Source of the DNA: Actinosynnema sp042752395
Lineage (GTDB): Bacteria > Actinomycetota > Actinomycetes > Mycobacteriales > Pseudonocardiaceae
Length of the DNA: 64,000 nt
Assembly (NCBI RefSeq): GCF_042752395.1
Contig: NZ_JBHYXZ010000023.1
Span: 12,180 to 76,179 of the forward strand
Direction: 5' to 3'
The notes beneath the pieces are model-generated. The model had not been told where the DNA came from and searched no databases. It saw only the letters and a program-made list of their open reading frames with translations. Positions 57,213 to 64,000 of this stretch are shown piece by piece. The translations under genes were made by a program, and so were the position numbers. Position 1 is the first letter of the stretch. Every line of letters starts with the position of its first letter.

Positions 57213-59393
57213 GTGACCGCCGAGGAGACCGTCGAGGACGCCGTCCGCGCCGCCTTCGCCGCCGGGCGCCCCCTGCGATTCGACCCGAAGGAGCCCCGAC
57301 GGGACCGCACGGTCCGCGGCGAGCTGCTGACGTCCCTGCTCGCCGACGGCGGGCGGACCGCCGCGCTCCGGCTCGTGGGCGCGCACGTCGTGGGCTCGTT
57401 CGCGCTCGAAGGGGCGCGGGTCGAGCACGTCGTCGACTTCCTCGACTGCACCTTCGAACGACCGCCGGACCTGCGCATGGCCCGCCTGGTCGGGCTGCGG
57501 ATGCGCGGCTGCCGGGTCCCCGGACTGTGGGGCCGCAACCTGCGCGTCGCCAGCGACCTGGTGCTGGAGGCCGGGTTCACCAGCGACGGCGTGGTCGACC
57601 TGACCGACGCCGCGGTCGAGGGCACGTGCCGGCTCGCGGGCGCGGTGCTGCGCGGCCGGGGCGACGGGCACGCCCTGCTCGCCGCCCGCATCCGGCTGTC
57701 CGGCTCGTTGCAGGCCATCGCGCTGCGCGCGGGCGGCGAGGTGCGGCTGCGCGGCGCGAACGTCGGCGGCAACGTGCACCTGGGCGGCGCGCGGCTGGTC
57801 AACGCCGGCCGCAACGCCCTGGACGCCACCGGCGTCGCCATCGCGGGCTCCCTGTTCTGCGACGCCGAGGGCGGCCGGTTCACCGCCGAGGGCCGCATCC
57901 TGCTCGACGGCGCGCGGGTCGGCGGCAGCGTCGTGTTCTCCGGCGCCCGGCTGCACGCCAGCGTGGTCGACCGCCCGGTGCTGGTGATCCCGCGCGGCAC
58001 CGCCGACGAGGCCGCCGCGCTCGTCGCCGACCGCCTGCGGGTCGAGGGCAACGTGGAGCTGGACGACGGCTTCACCTCCTCCGGCACGGTCCGCCTGCCC
58101 AACGCCGAGATCGGCGGCTACCTGCGGCTGTCGGGCGCGGTGATCGGCCGGGGCGAGGCGCCGGCGGAGCCCGCGACCCCCACCGGCGAGGACGTCCAGC
58201 GCATCCCCGTCGCCCTGCACGCCGACGGCATCCAGGTGCGCGGCGACCTCGAAGCGCGCGGCGCGCACAACGGCGACGGCGACCGCGAGGGCGCGTTCCG
58301 CGCGTACGGCCAGGTCCGCCTGGTGGACGCGCACGTGCGCGGCAGCGCGTCCCTCTCCGGCGTCGAGCTGCACGGACCCGGCATCGACGTGCTGTTCGCC
58401 GACCGGCTGCGGGTCGGCGGCACGCTGTTCCTCCGCGACCTGCGCGCCCGGGGCTCGCTGCGGCTGCAGAACGCCGAGATCGGCTCGACCCTCGACTGCT
58501 CCGGCGCGTCCCTGCTCGCGCCGCGCCGCCGCCCGGACGGCACGGTGAAGCCGTCGCTGGACGCCCGCGTGGCCACGATCGGCAAGGACCTGCTGTGCAG
58601 CCACGGCTTCACCGCGGCGGGCGGCGTGCGGCTCCGGCTGGCCGAGGTCGGCAAGATGGCCACGTTCGCGGGCGCCCGGCTGGGCGGCCCGGGCGGCGAC
58701 ATCGCGCTGAACGCGTACGGCCTCACCGTGAGCCAGCTCGTGCTGCGGCTGTCGGAGGACCGCACGCCGGTCGGCCGGGTCGTGCTGACCAGGGTCGCCG
58801 CCGCCACCGTGCTGGACGGCCCCGGGCTGTGGGCGGCCACCGGCGGGGTGGACGTGGAGGACTTCACGTTCCGCTCCATCGCGTCCAGCCCGCACGTCGA
58901 CGTGCGCACCCGGCTGCGCTGGCTGCGCCTGGTGCAGCCGGACTTCGCGCCCGGCCCGTACGAGCAGCTGGCCACCGTGTACCGCGACGGCGGCGAGGAG
59001 GAGCTGGCGCAGGTCGTGCAGCTGGAGAAGCAGCACCGGCGCTACTCCGAGCTGGGCCCGGCGGGCCGGGTGTGGGGCTTCCTGCAGCGCTGGACGGTCG
59101 GCTACGGCTACCGGCCGTGGCTCGCGATCGCCTGGCTGACCGCGTTCTGGCTGTTCGGCTCGCTCTGGTTCCTCGGCCACGAGATGCCGAAGCTCAACGA
59201 CGACGAGTCGCCGTCCTGGAACGCCTGGCTGCTGGCGATGGACCTGCTGATCCCGATCGTGGACCTCGGCCAGGACGGCAAGTGGCGGTTCGCCGGCGCG
59301 TCCCAGTGGATCTCCAGCACGTTGATCGCGGTCGGCTGGATCCTGGCGTCCACCGCGGCGGCCGGCGCGGCCCGGGTCCTCAAGCGCGTCTGA
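57213..59393 (+). CDS. Membrane-anchored beta-helix-type repeat protein
   Basis: The protein, 726 residues from GTG at 57213, has about 25 short repeats of the form 'G.V.L.GA.V.G.L.L.GA' (for example RLSGSLQAIALRAGGEVRLRGANVGGNVHLGGARL) covering about 45-560, consistent with a right-handed beta-helix similar to pentapeptide-type or bactofilin-like proteins. After about 590 a soluble linker leads to two C-terminal membrane segments (WLAIAWLTAFWLFGSLWFLG and STLIAVGWILASTAAAGA). Homologues in Streptomyces are called membrane-associated oxidoreductases, but no cofactor motif is visible. Function unknown; it is divergent from the AI-2E gene. Confidence 0.8.
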   Translation: MTAEETVEDAVRAAFAAGRPLRFDPKEPRRDRTVRGELLTSLLADGGRTAALRLVGAHVVGSFALEGARVEHVVDFLDCTFERPPDLRMARLVGLRMRGCRVPGLWGRNLRVASDLVLEAGFTSDGVVDLTDAAVEGTCRLAGAVLRGRGDGHALLAARIRLSGSLQAIALRAGGEVRLRGANVGGNVHLGGARLVNAGRNALDATGVAIAGSLFCDAEGGRFTAEGRILLDGARVGGSVVFSGARLHASVVDRPVLVIPRGTADEAAALVADRLRVEGNVELDDGFTSSGTVRLPNAEIGGYLRLSGAVIGRGEAPAEPATPTGEDVQRIPVALHADGIQVRGDLEARGAHNGDGDREGAFRAYGQVRLVDAHVRGSASLSGVELHGPGIDVLFADRLRVGGTLFLRDLRARGSLRLQNAEIGSTLDCSGASLLAPRRRPDGTVKPSLDARVATIGKDLLCSHGFTAAGGVRLRLAEVGKMATFAGARLGGPGGDIALNAYGLTVSQLVLRLSEDRTPVGRVVLTRVAAATVLDGPGLWAATGGVDVEDFTFRSIASSPHVDVRTRLRWLRLVQPDFAPGPYEQLATVYRDGGEEELAQVVQLEKQHRRYSELGPAGRVWGFLQRWTVGYGYRPWLAIAWLTAFWLFGSLWFLGHEMPKLNDDESPSWNAWLLAMDLLIPIVDLGQDGKWRFAGASQWISSTLIAVGWILASTAAAGAARVLKRV

Positions 59394-59563
59394 CTACCCC
59401 GCGTCACGCGTCGGAACACCCCGTGTTCGTCACACGATCCGGCGAACCAGGGCGCGAAGGAGTGCGCCGCCGCCTCCCGTGATGGCACGCTCTCGGCGTC
59501 GGCTTGATCACCTGATCACGTCGCCGGCGAATCCCAGGTGCTTTCGGCGGAGGTAGGCAGCGA

Positions 59564-60349
59564 ATGTCGCGCGTGGACCAGCGAGCGGGAACGGGGGCGA
59601 GCCGCGTTCGGCGGCTGCTCTCCCGTGCCCTGCTGGTCGCGGGCGGCACGCTGGCCGGCACCGCCGCCGCCTGGGCGCTGTCCACCTCCGCCGCGTCCGC
59701 GCAGATCCCGGTCGACACCGACGTGGTCGCCGGGCTCGCGCAGCACGCGCCGGCCGGTCCGGTCGCGTCCGCGTTGACCCCGGTCGGCGCGGCCGTGCAC
59801 GAGCTGGACTCGGCGCTGCGCAGCCCGCGCGTGCCGGAGCCCACCCCACCCGACCTGCGCCGGGTCGCGGACGACCTCCGCGGCGCCGTCGGAGGCGTGC
59901 GGGACTGGATCCGGCCGCGCGCCGCCGAGCAGGCGCCCGTCGACGTCGAGGTCGACACCGCCGTGGCGCAGCGCGTCACCGAGGCCACCCCGGCCACCAC
60001 CGCCGTGCCGGTTTCCGCGGGCACCCCGGTGGTGCACGGGGTGTTCGGCAAGCTCAGCCGCACGTGGCTGGACGCGCCGGGCCACGTGGTCGTCGCGCAG
60101 CCCGCCGAGGACGCGCCCTCCCTGCCGGGAGACCCGTCCGGGGTGCCGTCGATGCCGTTCGCGCCCGTCGGCGCGCCGGCCCACTGCTCCTGCACCGGTG
60201 ACGGCTCCGGCTCGGCCGGCGGCGGCAGCGGTCCCTTCACGGTCGGCTCGACCGACCCCATCGACGCCGCGGTGGCCCGGGCTCTGTTCCCCGCCACCGA
60301 GCGGCACGCCGTGATGCCGGGCAAGCAGCCCGGCATCACGCCCGACTGA
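59564..60349 (+). CDS. Secreted low-complexity protein
   Basis: The 261-residue protein has a signal peptide (MSRVDQRAGTGASRVRRLLSRALLVAGGTLAGTAAAWALSTSAASA), with cleavage expected after ASA. The remainder is a Pro/Ala/Val-rich acidic chain with a short Cys pair CSC near residue 207 and a Gly-Ser linker. There is no known domain. It lies 200 bp upstream of the large repeat protein on the same strand and has the same export-signal style, so the two may be functionally linked. Confidence 0.75.
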   Translation: MSRVDQRAGTGASRVRRLLSRALLVAGGTLAGTAAAWALSTSAASAQIPVDTDVVAGLAQHAPAGPVASALTPVGAAVHELDSALRSPRVPEPTPPDLRRVADDLRGAVGGVRDWIRPRAAEQAPVDVEVDTAVAQRVTEATPATTAVPVSAGTPVVHGVFGKLSRTWLDAPGHVVVAQPAEDAPSLPGDPSGVPSMPFAPVGAPAHCSCTGDGSGSAGGGSGPFTVGSTDPIDAAVARALFPATERHAVMPGKQPGITPD

Positions 60350-60369
60350 CCCCAGCGCGCGGTCCGCGG

Positions 60370-60387
60370 CGGCTCATCGACGAGCCG
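60370..60387 (+). terminator. Small hairpin after the secreted protein gene
   Basis: CGGCTC (60370-60375) pairs with GAGCCG (60382-60387) around a six-base loop, 20 bp after the stop codon of the upstream gene. A weak terminator or processing signal is possible. Confidence 0.4.
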
Positions 60388-60468
60388 ACCCGGTGATCGA
60401 CCGTCGCGCCGTTTTGCGTGCGCTCCCCACGGTCGAGACGCCGCGCCTCCACACCCCCTGAAGAACCG

Positions 60469-60510
60469 GGCGGTCGTCGTCTCCCGACGCGGTCACCGCG
60501 TCCGACCGCC
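60469..60510 (+). promoter_or_regulatory. 5'-leader stem-bulge-stem before the repeat-protein gene
   Basis: GGCGGTCG (60469-60476) pairs with CGACCGCC (60503-60510). Inside, after a nine-base one-sided bulge, GACGCGG (60486-60492) pairs with CCGCGTC (60496-60502) around a TCA loop. The structure ends 40 bp before the start codon and could affect mRNA stability or translation. Confidence 0.55.
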
Positions 60511-60549
60511 TCTCACCTCCCGCAAGGGACACCGGAAGAAGGAGAACCC

Positions 60550-63500
60550 ATGCAAACCTGGGCCAAGCGCGGTCTCCAGACCGCACTTGTCACGGGTGGT
60601 CTGCTGATGCTCGGCACGGGCATCGCATCAGCCCAGGAGAACGTCAACCCCGACGCGAAGCCGAACCCGCTCGACGCGAAGGTGCGCGTTCCGGTCGACA
60701 TCGACCACAACCACCTGGGCACCCTCGCCGGCCAGCACCAGCTGCCGACGATCCACCAGGAGATCGGCACGCCGAGCGCGGCGGACACCCCGGTCCGCGA
60801 CCTCGCCGGCCCCACCAACCCCCTGGTGCGCGCCACGATGGAGCGGGTCACCGGCGTCGACGCCGCCGGCTTCGCCCGCGGCAACACCGCCGACGCGGAC
60901 GTGGTCGTGCCGGTCAGCGTCTGCGGCAACGCGATCGCCGCGACCGGCGACGCCTACAGCGACGGCAACTGCGTCCAGTCGGCCACCAGCACCGGCGACA
61001 TCCGGACCGACGGCTCGTACGGTCCCCTGGCGGGCAACGTGGCGCACGGCGCCGCCGCCCTCTCCCCGCAGGTCAACGGCAACGCCATCGCCGCGCTGGC
61101 CAACGCCGAGACCCGCACCGACTCGCACCAGTACGCGATCGCGGGCGACAACGTCTCGACCTCGGGCCAGGACGGCTCGCTGTCGGGCAACATCGCCGCC
61201 GTGCAGGGCGCCGTGCCGATGCAGGTGACCAACAACGCGGTCGCCGCGGGCGGCAACTCCTACAGCGAGGCCACCTCCGCCAACGACGCCAAGGCGGCCG
61301 GCTCGCTGGAGACCACGGGCAAGCGCAGCACGGGCGGCGGCAACGTCGTCGGCGTGCCCGTGGCCCCGGTCGTCGCGGTCACCGGCAACGGCGTCGGCGC
61401 CGCGGGCAACGCGGAGACGGTGACCGAGAACCGGGCCTCGGCGGACGCGGGCGACCCCGCCGACCGGCCCGGCGTGCCGATGTGGCTCACCACGTCCGGC
61501 GACGACGGCACCCTGGCGGGCAACGTGGCCCAGCCCGGGTTCGCCGGTCCCGTCGCCGCGGGCGACAACGCCGTGGCGGGCCTGGGCAACTCGCGCGTCG
61601 CCAACGGCATGGCCCACGACGCCGAGGCGGGCGGCAACAGCATCACCTCCGGCCAGGACGCGGTGCTGTCCGGCAACTTCGCCGACACCCCGACCGCGCT
61701 GCCGGTCTCCGGCGCGGGCAACTCGCTGTCGGGCGTCGGCAACACCAACGCCCGGCACGCGAACGAGGCCACGGCCGTCGCGGGCGGCGACACCTACACC
61801 ACGGGCGACCGGTCCGTGCTGTCGGCCAACGCGGCCAACCTGCCGCCGGCCGGCGCCGCCGACCTGTGCGGCAATGGCCTGACCGGCGCCGGCATCGCCG
61901 ACTCGGACTGCCGCAACGACGTCACCGCGGTCTCCGGCGGCTACAACGGCACGACCGGCAACGACGCGGTCGGCTCGGGCAACGTCGGCCAGGTGCCGGT
62001 CGGCCTGCCGGCCGAGGCGTTCGGCAACGGCGTCGGCGCGGCGGGCACCCCCACCGGCCGCGCCGACGAGACCAAGCTCGTCCGCTCCGGCCGGGTGGCG
62101 ACCAGCGTGGACGACAACGGCACCGTGTCCAGCAACGTCGTGTCCGCCCCGACCGCCCTGGGCGGCCAGGTGTTCGGCAACTCGGGCGGCGCGGTCGCCA
62201 ACCCGACGTCCCGCACCGACAGCGACACCACGATCGACCTCGGCAACCCGCCCACGGCCAACGGCAAGCACGGCTCGGTGTCCGGCAACATCGTGCACGT
62301 CCCCACCTCGAACCCGGCCCAGGTCTTCGGCGACTCGGCGGTCGCCGTCGGCAACGGCTCGTCCGACACCGACAGCAAGCTCGACTCCCGCTCCGGCGGC
62401 GCCGCCGTCACCACCGGCGACGAGGGCTCGCTGTCCGGCAACGTGCTGTCGCTGCCGCAGGCGTCCTCGCCGCAGGTGTTCGGCAGCGCGGTCGGCGCCG
62501 GCAGCAACGTCGAGTCGGAGAGCCGCAACCAGTTCGGCTCGTACTCCGGCGGCGACGTGCAGACCTCCGGTGACGACGCCTCGTTCTCGGGCAACGGCAT
62601 CGGCGCGCAGCCGGCGATCCCGCTGCAGGTGTTCGGCGACGCGGTCACCGCAGCCGGCAACGGCGAGTCCCAGACCGACAACAAGACCGGCCTGATCACC
62701 GGCGGTCGGCACCTGACCTCGGCCGAGGACGGCGCCTGGTCGGGCAACCTGCTCACCGCGCCCGCGGGCGTCACGCCGTCCGTGCACGGTGACGCGGTGA
62801 CCGTCGCGGGTCTGGCGGACGCCGCGACCGCGAGCCGGTCGAAGAGCCAGTCCGGCGGCGTGACCACGACCTCGGGCCGCGGCCCGGTCACCGCGCACGA
62901 CATCGAGACGCCGACCGAGGCGTTCGCCCGCGTGTTCGGCATCCCGGTGGACGTGCTCGGCACCGCGACCACCAACGCGCAGGACCACAACGACGTGCGC
63001 ACCGGTGACGACCAGGGCGACCCGACCCGCGAGACCGACGCGACCCGGGGCATCCAGCTCCCGGCCGGCGTCGACAGCCTGCTGCGGGCGACCGAGCTGC
63101 CGAACCTGGACGTGGTGAACCGGCTGGCCCAGTACCGGCTGCCGCTGGGCGTCCCGGGCCTGGAGGAGCTGCGCGGCGTGCCGCTGACGGGCGTCGGGCA
63201 GGCCGGTCCGCTGGCCCGCGGGACGCTGGACCGGGTCCAGGCCCCGATGGCCGGGCTGCCCCGGCCCGACATCGACGCGCCGGACATCGACGCGCCCGAC
63301 CCGGACGCCCCGGACCTAGACGCGCCCGACCTGGACGCGCCCGACATCGACGCGCCGGACGTGGACCCGCGCGGCCTGGGCCTCGGCAAGGCCACCGGCC
63401 GCCGGGCGGACCTGCCCACCGCGCAGCTGCCGCGCGTCGGCCACGTCAACCACCTGCTGCCCAAGGTGGAGGAGAGCATCCACGCGGTGACCCTGGCGGT

Positions 63501-63897
63501 GCCCGTCCTGTCCCGGGGCGTGTCCGAGTCGGTCGCCACGGTCGCCGGCGAGCGGTCGTTCACCGGCACCCTGCCGCTGCTCGACGAGCTCGACACCACC
63601 GTGGTCCTGCCGGGCCTGCAGAACGTGCCGGTCCCCGGCGTCGGCCAGGGCCGCAGCCTGTCCGGCCTGTCCGTCGCCGCCCCCGCCGGGCTGCCGTTCG
63701 TGCTGCCGGTCCCCGGTGTGGCCCAGCCGCGCAGCGGCGCCACGACCCTGCCGCCGCTGTCGCTGAGCGGCGCGAACGTCAACCCGCTGCAGGGTGGCGC
63801 CGGCGCGACGCAGTTCACCCAGCCGGCCCTGGCCGGCATCGACGCGCGCACCGTGTTCAACGCGCTGGAGGACACCACCGTGATGCCGCGGATCTGA
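60550..63897 (+). CDS. Secreted chaplin-like tandem-repeat protein
   Basis: The 1115-residue protein has a signal peptide (MQTWAKRGLQTALVTGGLLMLGTGIASA, cleavage after ASA). About 13 tandem units of about 51 residues follow at roughly 122-785, each shaped like 'QVxGNAVxAxGN...GxLSGNxxxxPxxxP'. This pattern (SGN, then P, then V-C-GN) is close to the chaplin domain of streptomycete hydrophobic coat proteins. Units 1 (VCGNAIAATGDAYSDGNC) and 7 (LCGNGLTGAGIADSDC) keep a cysteine pair. A C-terminal region of about 330 residues carries an Asp-Ala-Pro-type repeat near 907-940. No sortase or membrane anchor is seen. Strong GAAGGAGAA ribosome-binding site. It may form or support a surface layer. Confidence 0.8.
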   Translation: MQTWAKRGLQTALVTGGLLMLGTGIASAQENVNPDAKPNPLDAKVRVPVDIDHNHLGTLAGQHQLPTIHQEIGTPSAADTPVRDLAGPTNPLVRATMERVTGVDAAGFARGNTADADVVVPVSVCGNAIAATGDAYSDGNCVQSATSTGDIRTDGSYGPLAGNVAHGAAALSPQVNGNAIAALANAETRTDSHQYAIAGDNVSTSGQDGSLSGNIAAVQGAVPMQVTNNAVAAGGNSYSEATSANDAKAAGSLETTGKRSTGGGNVVGVPVAPVVAVTGNGVGAAGNAETVTENRASADAGDPADRPGVPMWLTTSGDDGTLAGNVAQPGFAGPVAAGDNAVAGLGNSRVANGMAHDAEAGGNSITSGQDAVLSGNFADTPTALPVSGAGNSLSGVGNTNARHANEATAVAGGDTYTTGDRSVLSANAANLPPAGAADLCGNGLTGAGIADSDCRNDVTAVSGGYNGTTGNDAVGSGNVGQVPVGLPAEAFGNGVGAAGTPTGRADETKLVRSGRVATSVDDNGTVSSNVVSAPTALGGQVFGNSGGAVANPTSRTDSDTTIDLGNPPTANGKHGSVSGNIVHVPTSNPAQVFGDSAVAVGNGSSDTDSKLDSRSGGAAVTTGDEGSLSGNVLSLPQASSPQVFGSAVGAGSNVESESRNQFGSYSGGDVQTSGDDASFSGNGIGAQPAIPLQVFGDAVTAAGNGESQTDNKTGLITGGRHLTSAEDGAWSGNLLTAPAGVTPSVHGDAVTVAGLADAATASRSKSQSGGVTTTSGRGPVTAHDIETPTEAFARVFGIPVDVLGTATTNAQDHNDVRTGDDQGDPTRETDATRGIQLPAGVDSLLRATELPNLDVVNRLAQYRLPLGVPGLEELRGVPLTGVGQAGPLARGTLDRVQAPMAGLPRPDIDAPDIDAPDPDAPDLDAPDLDAPDIDAPDVDPRGLGLGKATGRRADLPTAQLPRVGHVNHLLPKVEESIHAVTLAVPVLSRGVSESVATVAGERSFTGTLPLLDELDTTVVLPGLQNVPVPGVGQGRSLSGLSVAAPAGLPFVLPVPGVAQPRSGATTLPPLSLSGANVNPLQGGAGATQFTQPALAGIDARTVFNALEDTTVMPRI
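60913..62915 (+). repeat. Thirteen tandem chaplin-like units (about 153 bp each)
   Basis: The units are read in the protein as GNAI/GNAV-type starts spaced by about 51 residues. Their sequences have drifted but keep the GN, SGN and Pro positions. Cysteines occur only in units 1 and 7, six units apart. Boundaries are approximate. Confidence 0.75.
63268..63367 (+). repeat. Asp-Ala-Pro tripeptide-type repeat
   Basis: About eight copies of PDIDA/PDLDA-like pentad steps (PDIDAPDIDAPDPDAPDLDA...) give a highly acidic, rigid segment near residues 907-940. The DNA repeats with period 15 bp. It may act as a spacer or calcium-binding tail. Confidence 0.8.
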
Positions 63898-64000
63898 TCC
63901 GCCGATCCGCACCTCCCGCGACCGGGCCCCCCCCCACCACTCCCGGGGCCCCCGCCCCCTACCCGCGGGCACCCGCGCCGCGGCTGCACCACCGGCGCGA
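63898..64000. other. Non-coding 3' flank of the repeat-protein gene
   Basis: The last 103 bp contain C-rich runs and a short CCGGGCCCC/GGGGCCCC-type inverted repeat (about 63923-63953), which may be a terminator. No gene starts here within the window. Confidence 0.5.

Noticed and set aside
55758..59180. 1140-codon frame on the minus strand opposite the beta-helix gene
   Set aside because: It is Arg/Ala/Gly-rich with no domain, and it overlaps genes with clear homology and codon bias on the other strand.
59394..59563. c-di-AMP or other riboswitch before the secreted protein genes
   Set aside because: Short TGATCA-type repeats are present, but none of the known riboswitch core sequences are recognisable.
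60628..62988. Long minus-strand frame opposite the chaplin-like gene
   Set aside because: A shadow frame of the repeated coding sequence; composition is VRGH-rich and not protein-like.
63920..63960. Poly-C run at the right end as a phase-variable tract
   Set aside because: It is non-coding and outside any gene; a terminator or plain GC bias explains it.
1..64000. CRISPR arrays, insertion sequences, tRNA or rRNA genes
   Set aside because: No regularly spaced repeats with unique spacers, no transposase, and no tRNA-like cloverleaf or rRNA segment was noticed by reading; a dedicated search could still find a tRNA.

Overview
The window is about 64 kb of very GC-rich (roughly 70% or more) actinobacterial chromosome centred on the replication origin. 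Gene content and order (gyrB, dciA, recF, gnd, dnaN, oriC, dnaA, rpmH, rnpA, yidD, yidC, jag, rsmG, parA, parB, then cwlM, trxA, trxB, anti-sigma, sigM, murJ, a large membrane protein, a NUDIX gene and pcnA) match the mycobacterial and Pseudonocardiaceae origin region. The separate murJ and pseudokinase genes, the secreted repeat proteins and the DasR-type operator make a Saccharothrix, Lentzea or Actinosynnema-like organism (Pseudonocardiaceae) the best guess. That assignment is inference. No rRNA, tRNA, insertion sequence, phage or CRISPR array was found. A 10-N assembly gap lies at 14657-14666.

Layout. 1-7.3 kb: the leftward replication block (5' end of gyrB, dciA, recF, gnd, dnaN, dnaA), with a 1.2-kb gene-free oriC between dnaN and dnaA. 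oriC holds consensus DnaA boxes, an A/T-rich tract and an unusual array of CCCGGG-centred palindromes. 7.3-14.3 kb: the rightward block rpmH-rnpA-yidD-yidC-jag, a leftward phosphatase-methyltransferase fusion, a NUDIX gene, and rsmG-parA-parB with four parS sites (a fifth, degenerate one lies at 16 kb). 14.3-18.5 kb: a strongly structured convergent intergenic region, a D-Ala-D-Ala ligase homologue, an aminotransferase, a GNAT protein and two small unknowns. 18.5-30.4 kb: the envelope and redox block cwlM, trxB-trxA (with a SigR/SigH-type promoter), sigM and its anti-sigma factor, a membrane pseudokinase, murJ, a DUF6049-like protein, a MutT-like hydrolase and the CCA-adding enzyme.

30.4-64 kb is more variable: a small LuxR-type HTH protein, an MFS exporter, YqgE, an SdpI-like protein, a phytase-like secreted protein, and leuS preceded by a nine-codon leader peptide with three consecutive Leu codons and attenuator-like hairpins. 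Then a TetR-MMPL pair with a clear operator, a beta-propeller, a DUF2339 protein, ribokinase-like rbsK, ptsI under a DasR-type operator, a LysR regulator, kbl-tdh for threonine breakdown, an SDR-DUF2867 protein, a LuxR-type two-component system, a GGDEF protein, an AI-2E-family permease and a membrane-anchored right-handed-repeat protein. The right end carries two secreted proteins. The larger has about 13 tandem chaplin-like repeats and an Asp-Ala-Pro repeat tail.

Most promising for follow-up: the leuS leader peptide and attenuator, the CCCGGG palindrome array in oriC, the DnaA-box cluster inside dciA, the phosphatase-methyltransferase fusion next to parS, the 134-bp inverted-repeat element downstream of parB, and the 13-repeat chaplin-like protein.
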